Positions 8,027-17,068 of a stretch of DNA of 30,757 nucleotides are shown here, one piece after another. The notes beneath the pieces were generated by a model, which worked only from the letters and a program-made list of their open reading frames with translations, did not search any database and had not been told where the DNA came from. A program made the translations under genes and the position numbers. Position 1 is the first letter of the stretch. The number at the start of each line of letters is the position of its first letter. The DNA lies in the NCBI GenBank assembly GCA_021160245.1, contig JAGHCW010000048.1, forward strand, positions 1 through 30,757, written 5' to 3'. Source of the DNA: a bacterium (GTDB taxonomy: Bacteria; B130-G9).

Positions 8027-8496
8027 CAGCAGGCACCGAGACCAACGCTCTTAAGTTAGAAGTCCAGTTCTTACTCGACAAGTCCAAGATGATAGCATTG
8101 GCATACTAGGAGCAACTCCCGACAAATGCTTCCCTCTTCCCTGTCGAATTCTGGCAATCACCAATTCCCGAGGTCCCAAAACCACAACTTACGTCTCGCT
8201 ATTGATTAAGCATGTTGCGTGCCATTCTGCGATATAAGTGTAATATAGGCTCATAGATCGCCTTATGGTGGGGGCATACGCGTCTGGGGACATCTTCCAC
8301 TAATTGCCTTGTGTTGACCCGACAACTTGAATGTGCGCCGGAACCGTCACATTATGTTACCAACAAGATCCTTGACGGCGACTCTTGCCCATAATAGCCG
8401 CTGTTTCCCACCAGTAACATATTATGACTCCCCTGCTGGGCAGTGTCACTCGCGGCTATATCCGTATCTTCTGACACAGGAGAACCAATCCGAAAA
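8027..8496. other. Spacer with no convincing gene
   Basis: Both strands lack ORFs with good starts and protein-like composition. On the minus strand there are only frames of about 30-37 codons, for example from a GTG near 8158 ending near 8047, without clear ribosome sites. A minus-strand transcript ending at the 7890-7923 terminator probably begins somewhere here, but I could not match it to 6S, tmRNA, SRP or a known riboswitch. Confidence 0.4.
8215..8244 (+). promoter_or_regulatory. Possible promoter for the glycosyltransferase operon
   Basis: TTGCGT (8215-8220), an 18-base spacer and TGTAAT (8239-8244) give a weak -35 and a five-of-six -10 on the plus strand. They lie about 340 bases before the glycosyltransferase start. 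No better plus-strand promoter was seen in the spacer. Confidence 0.25.
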
Positions 8497-8553
8497 ATGC
8501 TTGATCCTCTCAAAGAACTTGTCCACTATATCGCCAACAACCAAGACTTATGA
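8497..8553 (+). CDS. Possible 18-residue leader peptide upstream of the glycosyltransferase
   Basis: ATG at 8497 opens an 18-codon frame (MLDPLKELVHYIANNQDL) ending in TGA. AGGAG lies about 14 bases upstream, longer than ideal spacing. The composition is that of an amphipathic helix rather than random sequence. It ends about 30 bases before the glycosyltransferase start, so it could be a translationally coupled leader or the remnant of a lost gene. It is too short to assign. Confidence 0.25.
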   Translation: MLDPLKELVHYIANNQDL

Positions 8554-8583
8554 GCAAGATATCACTATATGGAGGTGGCAAAC

Positions 8584-9552
8584 GTGGCAATGCGGACGGC
8601 GGATGTGGTGGACGTTGTAATCGTCAGCTACAACTGCAAGGCGGTGCTTGCCAAATGCCTCAACAGCCTCCGAGAATGCAGCTCATTCCTGCAACTGAAT
8701 ACAATCGTCGTGGATAACGCGTCAAGCGATGGGACGGCACACGCGATAAGAGAAGGCTACAAGGACGTCAAGGTCATTGCCAACGAACTCAATCTCGGCT
8801 TCGCCATGGGCTGTAATCAGGGGATTGTAGCCGGAGCCTCGGATTTGGTTCTCCTTCTCAATCCAGACTGCCGGATAACCATGCAATCTCTTAAGGCGCT
8901 AATCGGTTGCATGAGGCAACGCCCCGACGCGGCGTGTGTGGCGCCTCGTCTCACGAAAGGCGGAGACGTCTTGGAACCTGTCTATAAGAGGATAGTTACG
9001 CTACGGGAGTTTCTTTTTAAGATGCTCTTTCTGGATAGGGCGGCCTCATCTGCGCAGCGCATTCTCACAAAGATGCAGGCGCCGAGCGCAATTGACGGGC
9101 CCAAGAAGGTCGAACTCGTTCACCAGGTCGATTATGTAGAGGGCGCATGCATTCTCTGCCGCCGTTTGGCCCTATTGTCAGTTGGTCTTTTGGACCCTCG
9201 CTATTTCCTGTACTTTGAGGACCAAGACCTTTGCCTGAGATTTCGCAACGCTGGGCTGGGCGTCCTGCTCCACAATGGTGTGGAGGTCCAGCACTTGCAG
9301 GGGCAATCGGCCAAACGTGAGGTGGAAAGAACCGTACTGGAATCATATCGCAGTGTGTGTTACTTTTTCAAAAAGTATAGGACTAGCAGCTCCTGCATTG
9401 CTCTCCGCATGACAATCGCGGTCGGAGCGGTCTTGAGACTTGCGGTATTTGCTGTTGCTGGCGCTTTGCGCTGCAGCCCCGAAGCGGCTAACAGGAATTC
9501 GGCCTATCGCCGTGTCCTGAGGGAACTGGTCATCCAAAAATGGGAGGATTAG
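8584..9552 (+). CDS. GT2-family glycosyltransferase (rhamnosyltransferase-like)
   Basis: A 322-residue protein with a GT-A fold signature: VVIVSYN near the N-terminus, IVVDNASSDGT, NLGFAMGCNQG, and LLLNPDC for the metal/nucleotide site. A downstream YFEDQDLCLRFRNAG carries the expected acidic pair. This is the pattern of nucleotide-sugar transferases such as dTDP-rhamnosyltransferases of polysaccharide loci; sugar and acceptor are not predictable. Hydrophobic residues around 275-300 may mediate membrane association. The start is set at GTG 8584, because GGAGG (8571-8575) lies 8 bases before it and overlaps the alternative ATG at 8569; ATG 8590 is also possible. Only two bases separate its stop from the next start codon, so the two are translationally coupled. 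No other glycan genes are nearby. Confidence 0.87.
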   Translation: MAMRTADVVDVVIVSYNCKAVLAKCLNSLRECSSFLQLNTIVVDNASSDGTAHAIREGYKDVKVIANELNLGFAMGCNQGIVAGASDLVLLLNPDCRITMQSLKALIGCMRQRPDAACVAPRLTKGGDVLEPVYKRIVTLREFLFKMLFLDRAASSAQRILTKMQAPSAIDGPKKVELVHQVDYVEGACILCRRLALLSVGLLDPRYFLYFEDQDLCLRFRNAGLGVLLHNGVEVQHLQGQSAKREVERTVLESYRSVCYFFKKYRTSSSCIALRMTIAVGAVLRLAVFAVAGALRCSPEAANRNSAYRRVLRELVIQKWED

Positions 9553-9554
9553 AC

Positions 9555-9773
9555 ATGGTCGAAATCGCAAAAAGAAAAGAAGACGTGCTTGCGTCCCTGG
9601 CGAACGCCGAGGATAAGGTGAGGGATTTGCGCGACTACCTCATGAGCACCGCGTTTAGGCTGGTCGAGGCTTCAGCCAAGGATAAACTACTCGACAGGAC
9701 TGAGGCGGCGATTTCCGAGCTGAAGCCCGGTATCGCCAAGATATCGGAACTACTCGACGAGATACTACTCTAA
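9555..9773 (+). CDS. Small helical (coiled-coil-like) protein of unknown function
   Basis: A 72-residue, highly charged protein, almost entirely helical by composition (starts MVEIAKRKEDVLASLANAED, ends ISELLDEILL), with heptad-like Leu/Ile/Ala spacing and no Pro except in ELKPGI. It has no signal peptide or membrane segment. The start is ATG at 9555, with GGGAGG (9542-9547) seven bases before it. That site lies inside the last codons of the glycosyltransferase, implying coupled translation. It may be a partner or scaffold of the glycosyltransferase, but I recognise no family. Confidence 0.65.
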   Translation: MVEIAKRKEDVLASLANAEDKVRDLRDYLMSTAFRLVEASAKDKLLDRTEAAISELKPGIAKISELLDEILL

Positions 9774-9894
9774 TAGGCCAAGGATTGGCGGATTATTTAA
9801 CAGCACCGATCTGCGGGGCTGCTTTGCCAAATCGGTCGCCGGCAAGTAAGTCCGACCCGAATGTCTGAAACGTATATGAAATGAGGAGATATGG

Positions 9895-10926
9895 ATGTCA
9901 AGAAAAGCCTTAGCTGTTGTAGTTCTTGCAATGAGTCTCACCATTTTTGCTTGCTCGCTAGCCGCAGCCAGTCACGGCTGCCTGCGGGCGGCTGGGATAA
10001 GCAGGCTATCTGAGCTTGGCGCCGGCGTCCAGCCGAGGCAAGCCAATCTGTCCCAAGATGGCCGCATTGTCATTCTCGTGCGTGATAAGATCTCTGGTGT
10101 GGACCCCGCCTCAATCCGCCTCATCATTGACGGGCGCGAGGTACTTCCATCGCTTACGGCTATTGCAAAGGGCTACAGCGTGTCTTATGCGCCTGATTGT
10201 TTTCGAGCGCAGAGTGGTGAATACAAAGTGGAGATACAAGCGGCCGATAGAGCCAAGAATTGGATGCGAAATATATATCAATTCCGCTCCACTCAGCCTC
10301 TGACCTCGGAACTAGAATCGCATCCTACAAAAGTAGCTGGCTCGGCAGATGCCCTGCCAGTAACTAGGCTTCGGTCTGCCATTATTGCCGATCTAGAGCG
10401 GGAAGACCACTTCAGCCGCTGGTCGCGACATAACTTAACAGACCTTGAGAGAGCGGCCATAGTTGGCCCAGATCATCAACCAGGCTTCAAAGCCGCTCTG
10501 CTTGATGGCCGGCTATTTGACGTCCAAATCTCATCGCAAGTAACGAAGCAGGACAATTCGTCCGCAGTGATGTGCCGGGCTATCTTCACTGTTACAGAAT
10601 GTGACAGATTGGAGCTGGATTCGCTTTGGCCTGAGTATGACCTAGTTGTCGGCATGATTGATGACGCGGGCGATGTAACCTTTTATGAGCAACAGAAGGG
10701 ACAGCGCGGCATCCCCCTTTCCAGACTAACCCAGCTGGAGGACGGCAGATTGTGGCTGGAGCTCATATTCGACGCATCCGGACTAGATGCTGAGACTTAT
10801 ACATGGTGTGCAGCCGTAAGTTTCAGAGGAAGCCCTGAGGTTCTCCGCAGCAACATCGCATCTGGGCCTCTCGATACTGCGTCTCCTGAATGCGGGCCTT
10901 CTATTGAGCCGGAAGTGGCCTGGTAG
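9895..10926 (+). CDS. Secreted protein with an Ig-like domain
   Basis: A 343-residue protein with an N-terminal signal sequence (about 1-26). IFAC could act as a weak lipobox, so it may be a lipoprotein. Residues about 45-130 are an Ig-like domain with GVDPASIRLIIDGREV followed by GYSVSYAPDCF and a KVEIQAADRA strand. The same architecture (a 'GId..tv.l.IDG' half then a 'GY.v.Y.P' half) occurs repeatedly in the giant surface protein on the other strand. The remaining 200 residues are a beta-rich region I do not recognise. ATG at 9895 has GAGGAG 6 bases upstream. It is followed after 18 bp by the DUF362 gene. It is probably a periplasmic or surface partner of the large exported proteins; that is inference. 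Confidence 0.7.
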   Translation: MSRKALAVVVLAMSLTIFACSLAAASHGCLRAAGISRLSELGAGVQPRQANLSQDGRIVILVRDKISGVDPASIRLIIDGREVLPSLTAIAKGYSVSYAPDCFRAQSGEYKVEIQAADRAKNWMRNIYQFRSTQPLTSELESHPTKVAGSADALPVTRLRSAIIADLEREDHFSRWSRHNLTDLERAAIVGPDHQPGFKAALLDGRLFDVQISSQVTKQDNSSAVMCRAIFTVTECDRLELDSLWPEYDLVVGMIDDAGDVTFYEQQKGQRGIPLSRLTQLEDGRLWLELIFDASGLDAETYTWCAAVSFRGSPEVLRSNIASGPLDTASPECGPSIEPEVAW

Positions 10927-10944
10927 CCAGACTGGACAACTGAT

Positions 10945-12030
10945 ATGCTAGTTATCATCCGCTCAAACTACGACGCGGTTCTTGACGCGCTCACCAGCGG
11001 ATTTGAGGAGTGTGGGTTCGATCCGGGCTCGCGGAAAGTGCTCATTAAACCGAATATCGTGAGCCCCCACAAGCCGACGGTTGGCGCCACAACGCATCCG
11101 GCTGTTATTGAGGCGCTGCTTGTCTATTTTGGAGGGCGCCGCTGCATATTGGCCGAGAGCTGCGTGGTCGGTGTTGATACCGACGAGACGTTTGAGAAGA
11201 CTGGATTGGCCAAGTTGGCTGCCAAGCACGGCGCGGAGCTCGTCAATCTGCAGCGGGCGAGTCGGGTAACCAAAGCTTGGAAGTTCGGTGAGCTATCGCT
11301 GCCCAATCTTCTGTTTGAATGTGCATACATCAACGTTGCGAAGCTGAAGACGCACATATTGACGGGCGTCACGTTGTGTCTAAAGAACCAGAAGGGCGTT
11401 CTTGCCGACGCAGATAAGATGCGCTTTCACAGAATAGGCGTTGATCGGGCAATCCCGGCTCTTTACGACGTACTGAAGCCTGATTTCGCGATTATAGATG
11501 GCATCTGGGCACTCGAGGGCGAGGGGCCCGGTAAGTTCGGCGAGAGGCGGGACCTCGGCCTGTTGCTCATGGGTAACGACGCGCTCGAGGTGGACAATCT
11601 CGGCCTTCAAGTTATGGGCTTTGAGCCGGGAGAGATAGCACACATACCCGACGCACATCTTGGCGAAATCCGCGGAGAGCCGCTCTCCAATGTGCGGGCT
11701 AAATTCAAACGGTCAAAGGGCTACTACAAAAAGGCTAACACGTTCTACTACCCCTGTGGGGCTTGTTCAGGATGCTCTAACGCCATTGCCGAGGCGATGA
11801 AGAGCCTCATGTCAAAGCCCTGGAAGCACCCGCTAAAGGTCGTCAAATTCGCGCTGCATGGCATAATAGGAAAGAGATTCTTCGTTGCAGGCGTCGATGC
11901 CAAGTTCCCAGAAGGTCGAGGCGCGGTTGTGTGCATTGGCAATTGCTCTGCCAAATTCGCCGGTGAGAACTCCTTGAAGCTCGTGCGCGGCTGTCCACCT
12001 GCTGCTGCGGACATCATCGATGTGCTTTAG
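10945..12030 (+). CDS. DUF362-family protein with a Cys-rich C-terminal motif
   Basis: A 361-residue protein matching the DUF362 pattern: VLIKPNIVSPHKP near the N-terminus, THPAVIEALL, a NVAKLKTHILTGVTLCLKNQKG core, and IDGIWALEGEGPG. A C-terminal PCGACSGC (Cys271, Cys274, Cys277) suggests a bound metal or Fe-S cluster, with further Cys in VVCIGNCSAKF near the end. The family is often annotated 'uncharacterised, iron-sulfur-containing', and its reaction is not established. No signal peptide is seen. It follows the secreted Ig-like gene by 18 bp, probably in the same transcript. No T-rich terminator follows its stop. Confidence 0.82.
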   Translation: MLVIIRSNYDAVLDALTSGFEECGFDPGSRKVLIKPNIVSPHKPTVGATTHPAVIEALLVYFGGRRCILAESCVVGVDTDETFEKTGLAKLAAKHGAELVNLQRASRVTKAWKFGELSLPNLLFECAYINVAKLKTHILTGVTLCLKNQKGVLADADKMRFHRIGVDRAIPALYDVLKPDFAIIDGIWALEGEGPGKFGERRDLGLLLMGNDALEVDNLGLQVMGFEPGEIAHIPDAHLGEIRGEPLSNVRAKFKRSKGYYKKANTFYYPCGACSGCSNAIAEAMKSLMSKPWKHPLKVVKFALHGIIGKRFFVAGVDAKFPEGRGAVVCIGNCSAKFAGENSLKLVRGCPPAAADIIDVL

Positions 12031-12184
12031 CCCCAATACAAGGCCAGCTTGGGAGTGGGATTGTCCTGGCAGCGCCCGTGCTGATGAATCGATCCCTCTA
12101 TGCGTTGATAGGCGCCGTCTCTTCTCGGAGATTGTGCGCAGGATGCCTGAGCCGGGATGCTGATTCCGCGCATTCTCCGAGAGG

Positions 12185-12942
12185 CTATTCCTCCCTTAGG
12201 ACGCGGAAGGCGATATCGTAATAGAAATAGGACTGTCGAAGATAAAAGCGATAGGCTGAACGACAATAGACGGGTTCTGTTCCCAGCTACCACTGCGCAA
12301 TATGCGGTAGGCGCCACTACATAACCGTCCGGGAACGGAAATGTGCCCCAAACAAACTGACCGCCCGCGGTCATGTCCGGCCCATTTAGCCAGCCCATGC
12401 CCTTTCTTGGACTGTCACCCCATTGATTGTTTTAGTTCCCGCGCGGCATGCGTACTCCCATTCCGCCTCAGTCGGCAGGCGATATGTCACTTCACTCGAC
12501 TTCGAATGCCACTCTGTGAACGCCGTAGCTTCATCCCAAGTTACGTTCACTACCGGCTGATCAGCGTCGCCTAGAACATGGCCTGCGGGGACACCGCTCT
12601 GATGGTCAGGCTTGAAGCGGCGATATTCTGCGTTCGTCACCTCATAAACGCCTATCCAAAAGCCCTTTGCGATTCGAACACGATGGCTTTTCTCCCCGTC
12701 GAGTAATTCCGGCTCAGCTCCAAGACCAATGGCCTACTCGCGCTCCGACTTGGGTGAGGCCATCATAAACTCCCCCGTAGGAATCCACACAAACTCCAGT
12801 CCGTCATACTTCCGACCCTCACCCGGCCTATGAGCAATGACGCCCGGCTTCACGGGACGAGACTTCGGTCTTCCTTCGCATAGACGTTTCCAATGGAAGC
12901 CAGAACAGCGACGATCATGCAGAAAGCGATTAGCGGTCGCAT
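12185..12942 (-). pseudogene. Decayed formylglycine-generating-enzyme-like (SUMF1 fold) gene
   Basis: Pieces of one gene lie in different frames of the minus strand. ATG at 12942, behind GGAGG, gives a signal peptide (starts MRPLIAFCMIVAVLA) but stops after about 30 codons. After a frameshift near 12858 the next frame reads FVWIPTGEFMMASPKSERE, then an in-frame TAG (12734-12736). It continues with GFWIGVYEVTNAEYRRF, NVTWDEATAFTEW and RLPTEAEWEYACRAGT to about 12386. Two further frames carry a GTFPFPDGYVV piece and LRSGSW, then CRSAYRFYL and DIAFRVLREE before the final TAG (12185-12187). These are classic FGE-sulfatase-domain motifs in the correct order. The block between the Glu-Trp-Glu-Tyr and GSW motifs is shortened, so there is at least one deletion as well as three frame changes. 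It is a genuine relic, unless assembly errors explain some shifts. Confidence 0.85.
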
Positions 12943-13273
12943 ATTGATCCTCCGGTTATCTCTATCCAAAGCCCTCTTACCGCAGACAATTTCGAGATTC
13001 CCGCTCATCTCCGGCCTAACACGGAGCTAGTCCTGCATGGGGTCATATTGAATTGCCGGCATATTGCCGCAGCGTCTTTTTGCCGGTCCAAAAGAGACAT
13101 TTCTGCTCTCTATCCATAGCATGGGCCGGCGTACGATGCACAGAATCTACTCTGAGCGTATGATCTGAGCGCGCATAACCGCGCCGCCAGACAATGCTCG
13201 CCTGCAGACCTACCTGGAAAACGTCCTTAGACGCTCCGATAAGAGCTGAGAATAGTTCGCTATTTTCGTGGCG
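12943..13273. other. 331-bp spacer between FGE relic and PQQ-protein gene
   Basis: I see no ORF with a credible start. Just past the PQQ-protein stop, a short GCGTC/GACGT hairpin (13221-13234) is followed on the minus strand by TTTTCC. This is a weak terminator candidate for the surface-protein transcript. The minus-strand ribosome site of the FGE relic (GGAGG) lies at the low-coordinate edge. Confidence 0.3.
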
Positions 13274-16200
13274 CTATTGCCAAACGGTGAGCGCCGGCCA
13301 TGTGCCCAAATTGCCACTTCGATCGACAACGTTAATACTCACAGCGTATGTTCCGGGGATAATTCCGGCGCTAATCTGCTGGTCAAAGACATAAACGCCA
13401 TCGCCATCCAGGTCAACCATGTCCGCTCCCAAAGCTAAGTCGAAGTAGAAGAGCGCAAAATTGACCTCCTGAATGTCAATCGCTCCTTGCCTGTCGCCCA
13501 CCCTCGCAAACACAGTAAGGCGTCCGCCGCCTTCCGACGTGAGTCTTGTGAAGCCATATCCACCCTCCAGAACAACTGGAGCGTCAGGATTGTACATTTC
13601 AGGCTTAAGAGGAATCGGGCGGCCGTGAGTCTGGCCAAAAGGCGCGTGCCTCGACGGTTCAATCACGTCAAATCCAGCCTTAACTAGGGGCGTAAATGGG
13701 TTGCCGAGGAGCCCGGTTGGCAATCCCTCGCTCCTTATCTCAAGATAGGGCCAGATCTCGCTACGGTTGCCCGCTCCGTCTCTTGCGATTAGCTCGTACG
13801 TGTGACGTGCAGCCTGCATCTCTCCTGGCGGGACGTTCATCTGGATAGTAAATATCCCATCCCCGGCCACCTCGTCTCCGCCTAGTCCGTTGTCAAGGAG
13901 ATACAAGTCGAGGGAGCCGATATTCTGCTCGAATACCTCAACGTACTCCACGTTGTCCTCCTCGTCCCATACCCGCGCAAGAAGCCGCATTACGCCACCT
14001 TCGCTGGCGGTTACGACGCTGTTGAAGAAGCCTCCGCTAAGTATCCAGGGGGCGACCTCATCCCGACCGCCTATTGCATAGAGGTTCCAGTCAAGACTGC
14101 CGAAATAAACCATGTTGCCCTTGCCAATCGCCGGCGATGAATTGACCGCGTCATAGGTCTTAAATGACCATAAAACCTCGCCGCCGCGGTCTAAACAGAA
14201 GAGCTCTCCTCCGTCGGAATCTCCCTGGCTCGTGCCCACGTATATGAGCCCTCTCGCATCCACAGCGCATGAGCCGACTATTTCTTCCCCTAGATCCGTG
14301 GCCCAATTAAGCTTACCGTCCTTGTCGAGACAATAGAGCTTATGGTCAAGTGATCCGACGTAAAGATTCCCATCCTTATCCAATGCAGGCGAAGAGCGCA
14401 CCCAGCTTCCCGTCTCGTATGACCAAAGAAGATTTCCCTCGGGATCAACGGCATAGACGTGCTGGTCATTAGAGCCAAAATAGATCGTGCCATCTGGACC
14501 GACACAGGGCGATGACGTAATCCAGTGCGAGGTATGGTACAGAACAAGGCGATACTGGCCCCCGCTGTCCAGATTGTGAATAGCATGTAGGTCTCCGTCC
14601 ATCGCGGTAACGTATATGATATCCCGATCGTGCAATCTTACGACTGCTGGGGACGTATTCATCCACGAGCCTATGTTGAAGCTCCAGAGCTTTTCGCCAG
14701 TATCGGTGGCCAAGGCATAGAGATAGCCATCGTTTGAGCCAACATAAAGCGATCCGCTTGAACCAAGAACGGGCGATGAGCGCACCACTCCACCTGTCGG
14801 AGTTCGCCAAACTAGCTCGCCGTCGCGGACAGCATAGACAGAACCGTCATCAGAGCCGAAGTAAACAACATCGTCAAAGCCTACGGCCGGCGAGGTTACG
14901 ATTTTATCGCCGCTAGCATAGCTCCATAGTGGGACGCCATTCATATCGAACGCATACAATGACCCGTCCAAGGAGCCGACATAAAGATTGCCTGTGCTGC
15001 CGATGGCAGGCGAGGATACGATACCACCGCCGGCATGGCCGACCCACCTCAGGGTGTGCATGTACGGCCCTTCGAGCATCGTGAGTCCTGTATGATTCCT
15101 ATTGTTGCGGAACATGGGCCACGGGCTGCCGCTTCCACTGGCGGTCACTGTTGGACCGTGGAACCACCCTTCGGCAGGCAATCGACCGAGGCCGCCCCTG
15201 AAATCGGTCGCTCCAAATACAAACTCATATTCGCCGATGTTAGTAAGCTCGATCTGGTAGGTGAATGTATAGAAACCGGGATTCTCCTGCGAGCCTTTGA
15301 AGTCCTCAATTGAGTAAATCTCCGGTATCGACATGCCGGGGCCATTCAACATCAGATAGATGCCGGCAAGCATTTCCATGTCGGGATCGGCCACATCGAC
15401 AGTGAATGTGAACGTTGAGCCGATTATTGCTGAAGCGGGCGTCACGTATCCCGACTTCAAATCTGGTGGCCTGTTGTCCGGGGACACAACGGGGCCCTCG
15501 AATGTGCCATCTGTCGGAAGCCTGACTGAGTCGTTGTCCATGTCTCGGAAGGCGAAGTAGTAGTTGTGCTCGCCAACGGACAGCTGCGTCTCAAAGCGGT
15601 ATTCGTCAATTCCGGGACCGTAGTAATCCTCTCGATAGAGCGTCATCGTGTATGGGCTGCCGTCGAGTACTACCCAAGTATTATCGGGCGAGCTCGCTGG
15701 ATCGCATCGATAGCCGACCGAGAAGGTAAACATGGTTGTTACATCGCCCTTCTCGGGAAAGACGACACCGTCCGAGAGGGCCGGAACCGCGTCGCTCTTT
15801 TCACCAATTACGCTGATCGTTCGGTCCCATGATCCGAAGCATACATAATTGCCGTCCCATCGGTGGTTGTAGTTGACATCAACGTAGATCTCGTCCCCAT
15901 CGCAGACGCCATCACCATTTATGTCGTCGAATGGCTCCGCGGGGCCAATTGCGGGCGAAGAAGTTACCTTGCCTCGAGTTTTGTACTTGAAAACCTCCAT
16001 CCCAGTGCTACTAACGCAATAGAGGCAGAAATCTGAACAGCCGAAATAGACTTTGCCCTTCGCGTCAATTGCCGGAGAGCTCTCTATCTCACCGCCAGCC
16101 TGAAAGCGCCATCTCTCTGCTCCGCCGGGATACAGAGAAAAAAGAAGCCCCTGCTGCGTTCCGAAGTAAATGTTCCCATCGATGTCAACCGCCGGAGAGG

Positions 16201-17026
16201 AGCCAATATTGAGGCAGCCGGTTCCAAAGGACCAGACTTCTTCCCCATTGCTCAGTGAGAGTGCGTGAACCACGCCGCCATAAGTTACGACATAGACGAG
16301 ATCGTCATGGACAGTTGGCGAGGCGCGGACTTGGCTTAGTGTTGGGAATGTCCAGCGGATTGTGCCCTCGCGGTCGAGGGCGATAACCTGACCGTCAGAG
16401 TTGGCAACGATAATTGAGCCGTCCTGAGCGACAGCCGGAGGGGCCTCAAAGCCGCTTTCAGATGCGAACGTCCATCGTATTTCGCCATCTCGCTCAAGAA
16501 CGACGAGGCTTCCATCTGCAAGCGTGACAACGATGGCCCCATCCGCCATCAAACACGGGGATGTCTTTATCGGCGAGGCGCCGGAATAGACCCACTTAGT
16601 ATCCACGCTATTCATGTACGAGTTGTTTGAGTCGATACAGAGAAGACGCCCGTCCATAGTCGGAAGATAAAGCATGCCGTCAGGGGATAGACAGGGAGTT
16701 CCCTCAATGTCTGTTCCCACGTCAAGCCACCATCGAAGCCATAGGTCCGATTCGAGGCAATAGAACATGCCCAGATAGCTTCCGATTAGGATGCTGCCGT
16801 CTGGGGCAACTATACAGGACGAGCGAACCCAGTATGCAGCCTCGAACTCAAAGAGCTGCTCCGGGACGCTTGGCCCAATACCTTCACTGTAGCCCATCCT
16901 CTGAGCATTTTGTTGCAGCATACGCCATTCAACATCGCTTGAGGCGCAAAAAGCGCTGCCTGCGCAAAAGGCAACACCCAATAGCACCAGACCAAGAGAA
17001 AGAACTCTCCACCTTGCGCTTCCCAT
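13274..17026 (-). CDS. Secreted double PQQ-type beta-propeller protein
   Basis: A 1,250-residue exported protein with a signal peptide about 1-28 (LSLGLVLLGVAFCAGSAFCA). Residues about 35-415 are a first propeller of PQQ-like/BamB-like repeats (pattern SSPAIG..G.IYFG...G.LY....G...W.F). Residues about 420-625 are two Ig-like domains, and about 630-1000 a second propeller. Residues 995-1250 are two related C-terminal beta modules. Inside the first propeller a calcium-type loop (DDINGDGVCDGDE then VDVNYNHRWDG, about 365-400) is inserted in a blade. Catalytic residues for a PQQ dehydrogenase are not apparent, so it is probably structural or binding. The start is ATG with GGAGGG 8 bases upstream. 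It begins 42 bp after the giant protein's second half and is probably co-transcribed with it. Confidence 0.82.
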   Translation of the reverse strand: MGSARWRVLSLGLVLLGVAFCAGSAFCASSDVEWRMLQQNAQRMGYSEGIGPSVPEQLFEFEAAYWVRSSCIVAPDGSILIGSYLGMFYCLESDLWLRWWLDVGTDIEGTPCLSPDGMLYLPTMDGRLLCIDSNNSYMNSVDTKWVYSGASPIKTSPCLMADGAIVVTLADGSLVVLERDGEIRWTFASESGFEAPPAVAQDGSIIVANSDGQVIALDREGTIRWTFPTLSQVRASPTVHDDLVYVVTYGGVVHALSLSNGEEVWSFGTGCLNIGSSPAVDIDGNIYFGTQQGLLFSLYPGGAERWRFQAGGEIESSPAIDAKGKVYFGCSDFCLYCVSSTGMEVFKYKTRGKVTSSPAIGPAEPFDDINGDGVCDGDEIYVDVNYNHRWDGNYVCFGSWDRTISVIGEKSDAVPALSDGVVFPEKGDVTTMFTFSVGYRCDPASSPDNTWVVLDGSPYTMTLYREDYYGPGIDEYRFETQLSVGEHNYYFAFRDMDNDSVRLPTDGTFEGPVVSPDNRPPDLKSGYVTPASAIIGSTFTFTVDVADPDMEMLAGIYLMLNGPGMSIPEIYSIEDFKGSQENPGFYTFTYQIELTNIGEYEFVFGATDFRGGLGRLPAEGWFHGPTVTASGSGSPWPMFRNNRNHTGLTMLEGPYMHTLRWVGHAGGGIVSSPAIGSTGNLYVGSLDGSLYAFDMNGVPLWSYASGDKIVTSPAVGFDDVVYFGSDDGSVYAVRDGELVWRTPTGGVVRSSPVLGSSGSLYVGSNDGYLYALATDTGEKLWSFNIGSWMNTSPAVVRLHDRDIIYVTAMDGDLHAIHNLDSGGQYRLVLYHTSHWITSSPCVGPDGTIYFGSNDQHVYAVDPEGNLLWSYETGSWVRSSPALDKDGNLYVGSLDHKLYCLDKDGKLNWATDLGEEIVGSCAVDARGLIYVGTSQGDSDGGELFCLDRGGEVLWSFKTYDAVNSSPAIGKGNMVYFGSLDWNLYAIGGRDEVAPWILSGGFFNSVVTASEGGVMRLLARVWDEEDNVEYVEVFEQNIGSLDLYLLDNGLGGDEVAGDGIFTIQMNVPPGEMQAARHTYELIARDGAGNRSEIWPYLEIRSEGLPTGLLGNPFTPLVKAGFDVIEPSRHAPFGQTHGRPIPLKPEMYNPDAPVVLEGGYGFTRLTSEGGGRLTVFARVGDRQGAIDIQEVNFALFYFDLALGADMVDLDGDGVYVFDQQISAGIIPGTYAVSINVVDRSGNLGTWPALTVWQ

Positions 17027-17068
17027 TGTCTTTATCCCTCCATCGGATATTTCAAGCTGCCTCCGTCG

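Noticed and set aside
8090-8160. Resemblance of a minus-strand stretch (GAATTCGACAGGG) to the tmRNA 5' end.
   Set aside because: No tag-peptide frame ending in Ala-Ala and no T-arm/3' acceptor sequence were found downstream, so the match is too short.
8327-8620. 97-codon plus-strand frame overlapping the glycosyltransferase start.
   Set aside because: Its composition is not protein-like (many Thr/Ser/Arg/Trp in odd runs) and it overlaps the well-supported glycosyltransferase in another frame.
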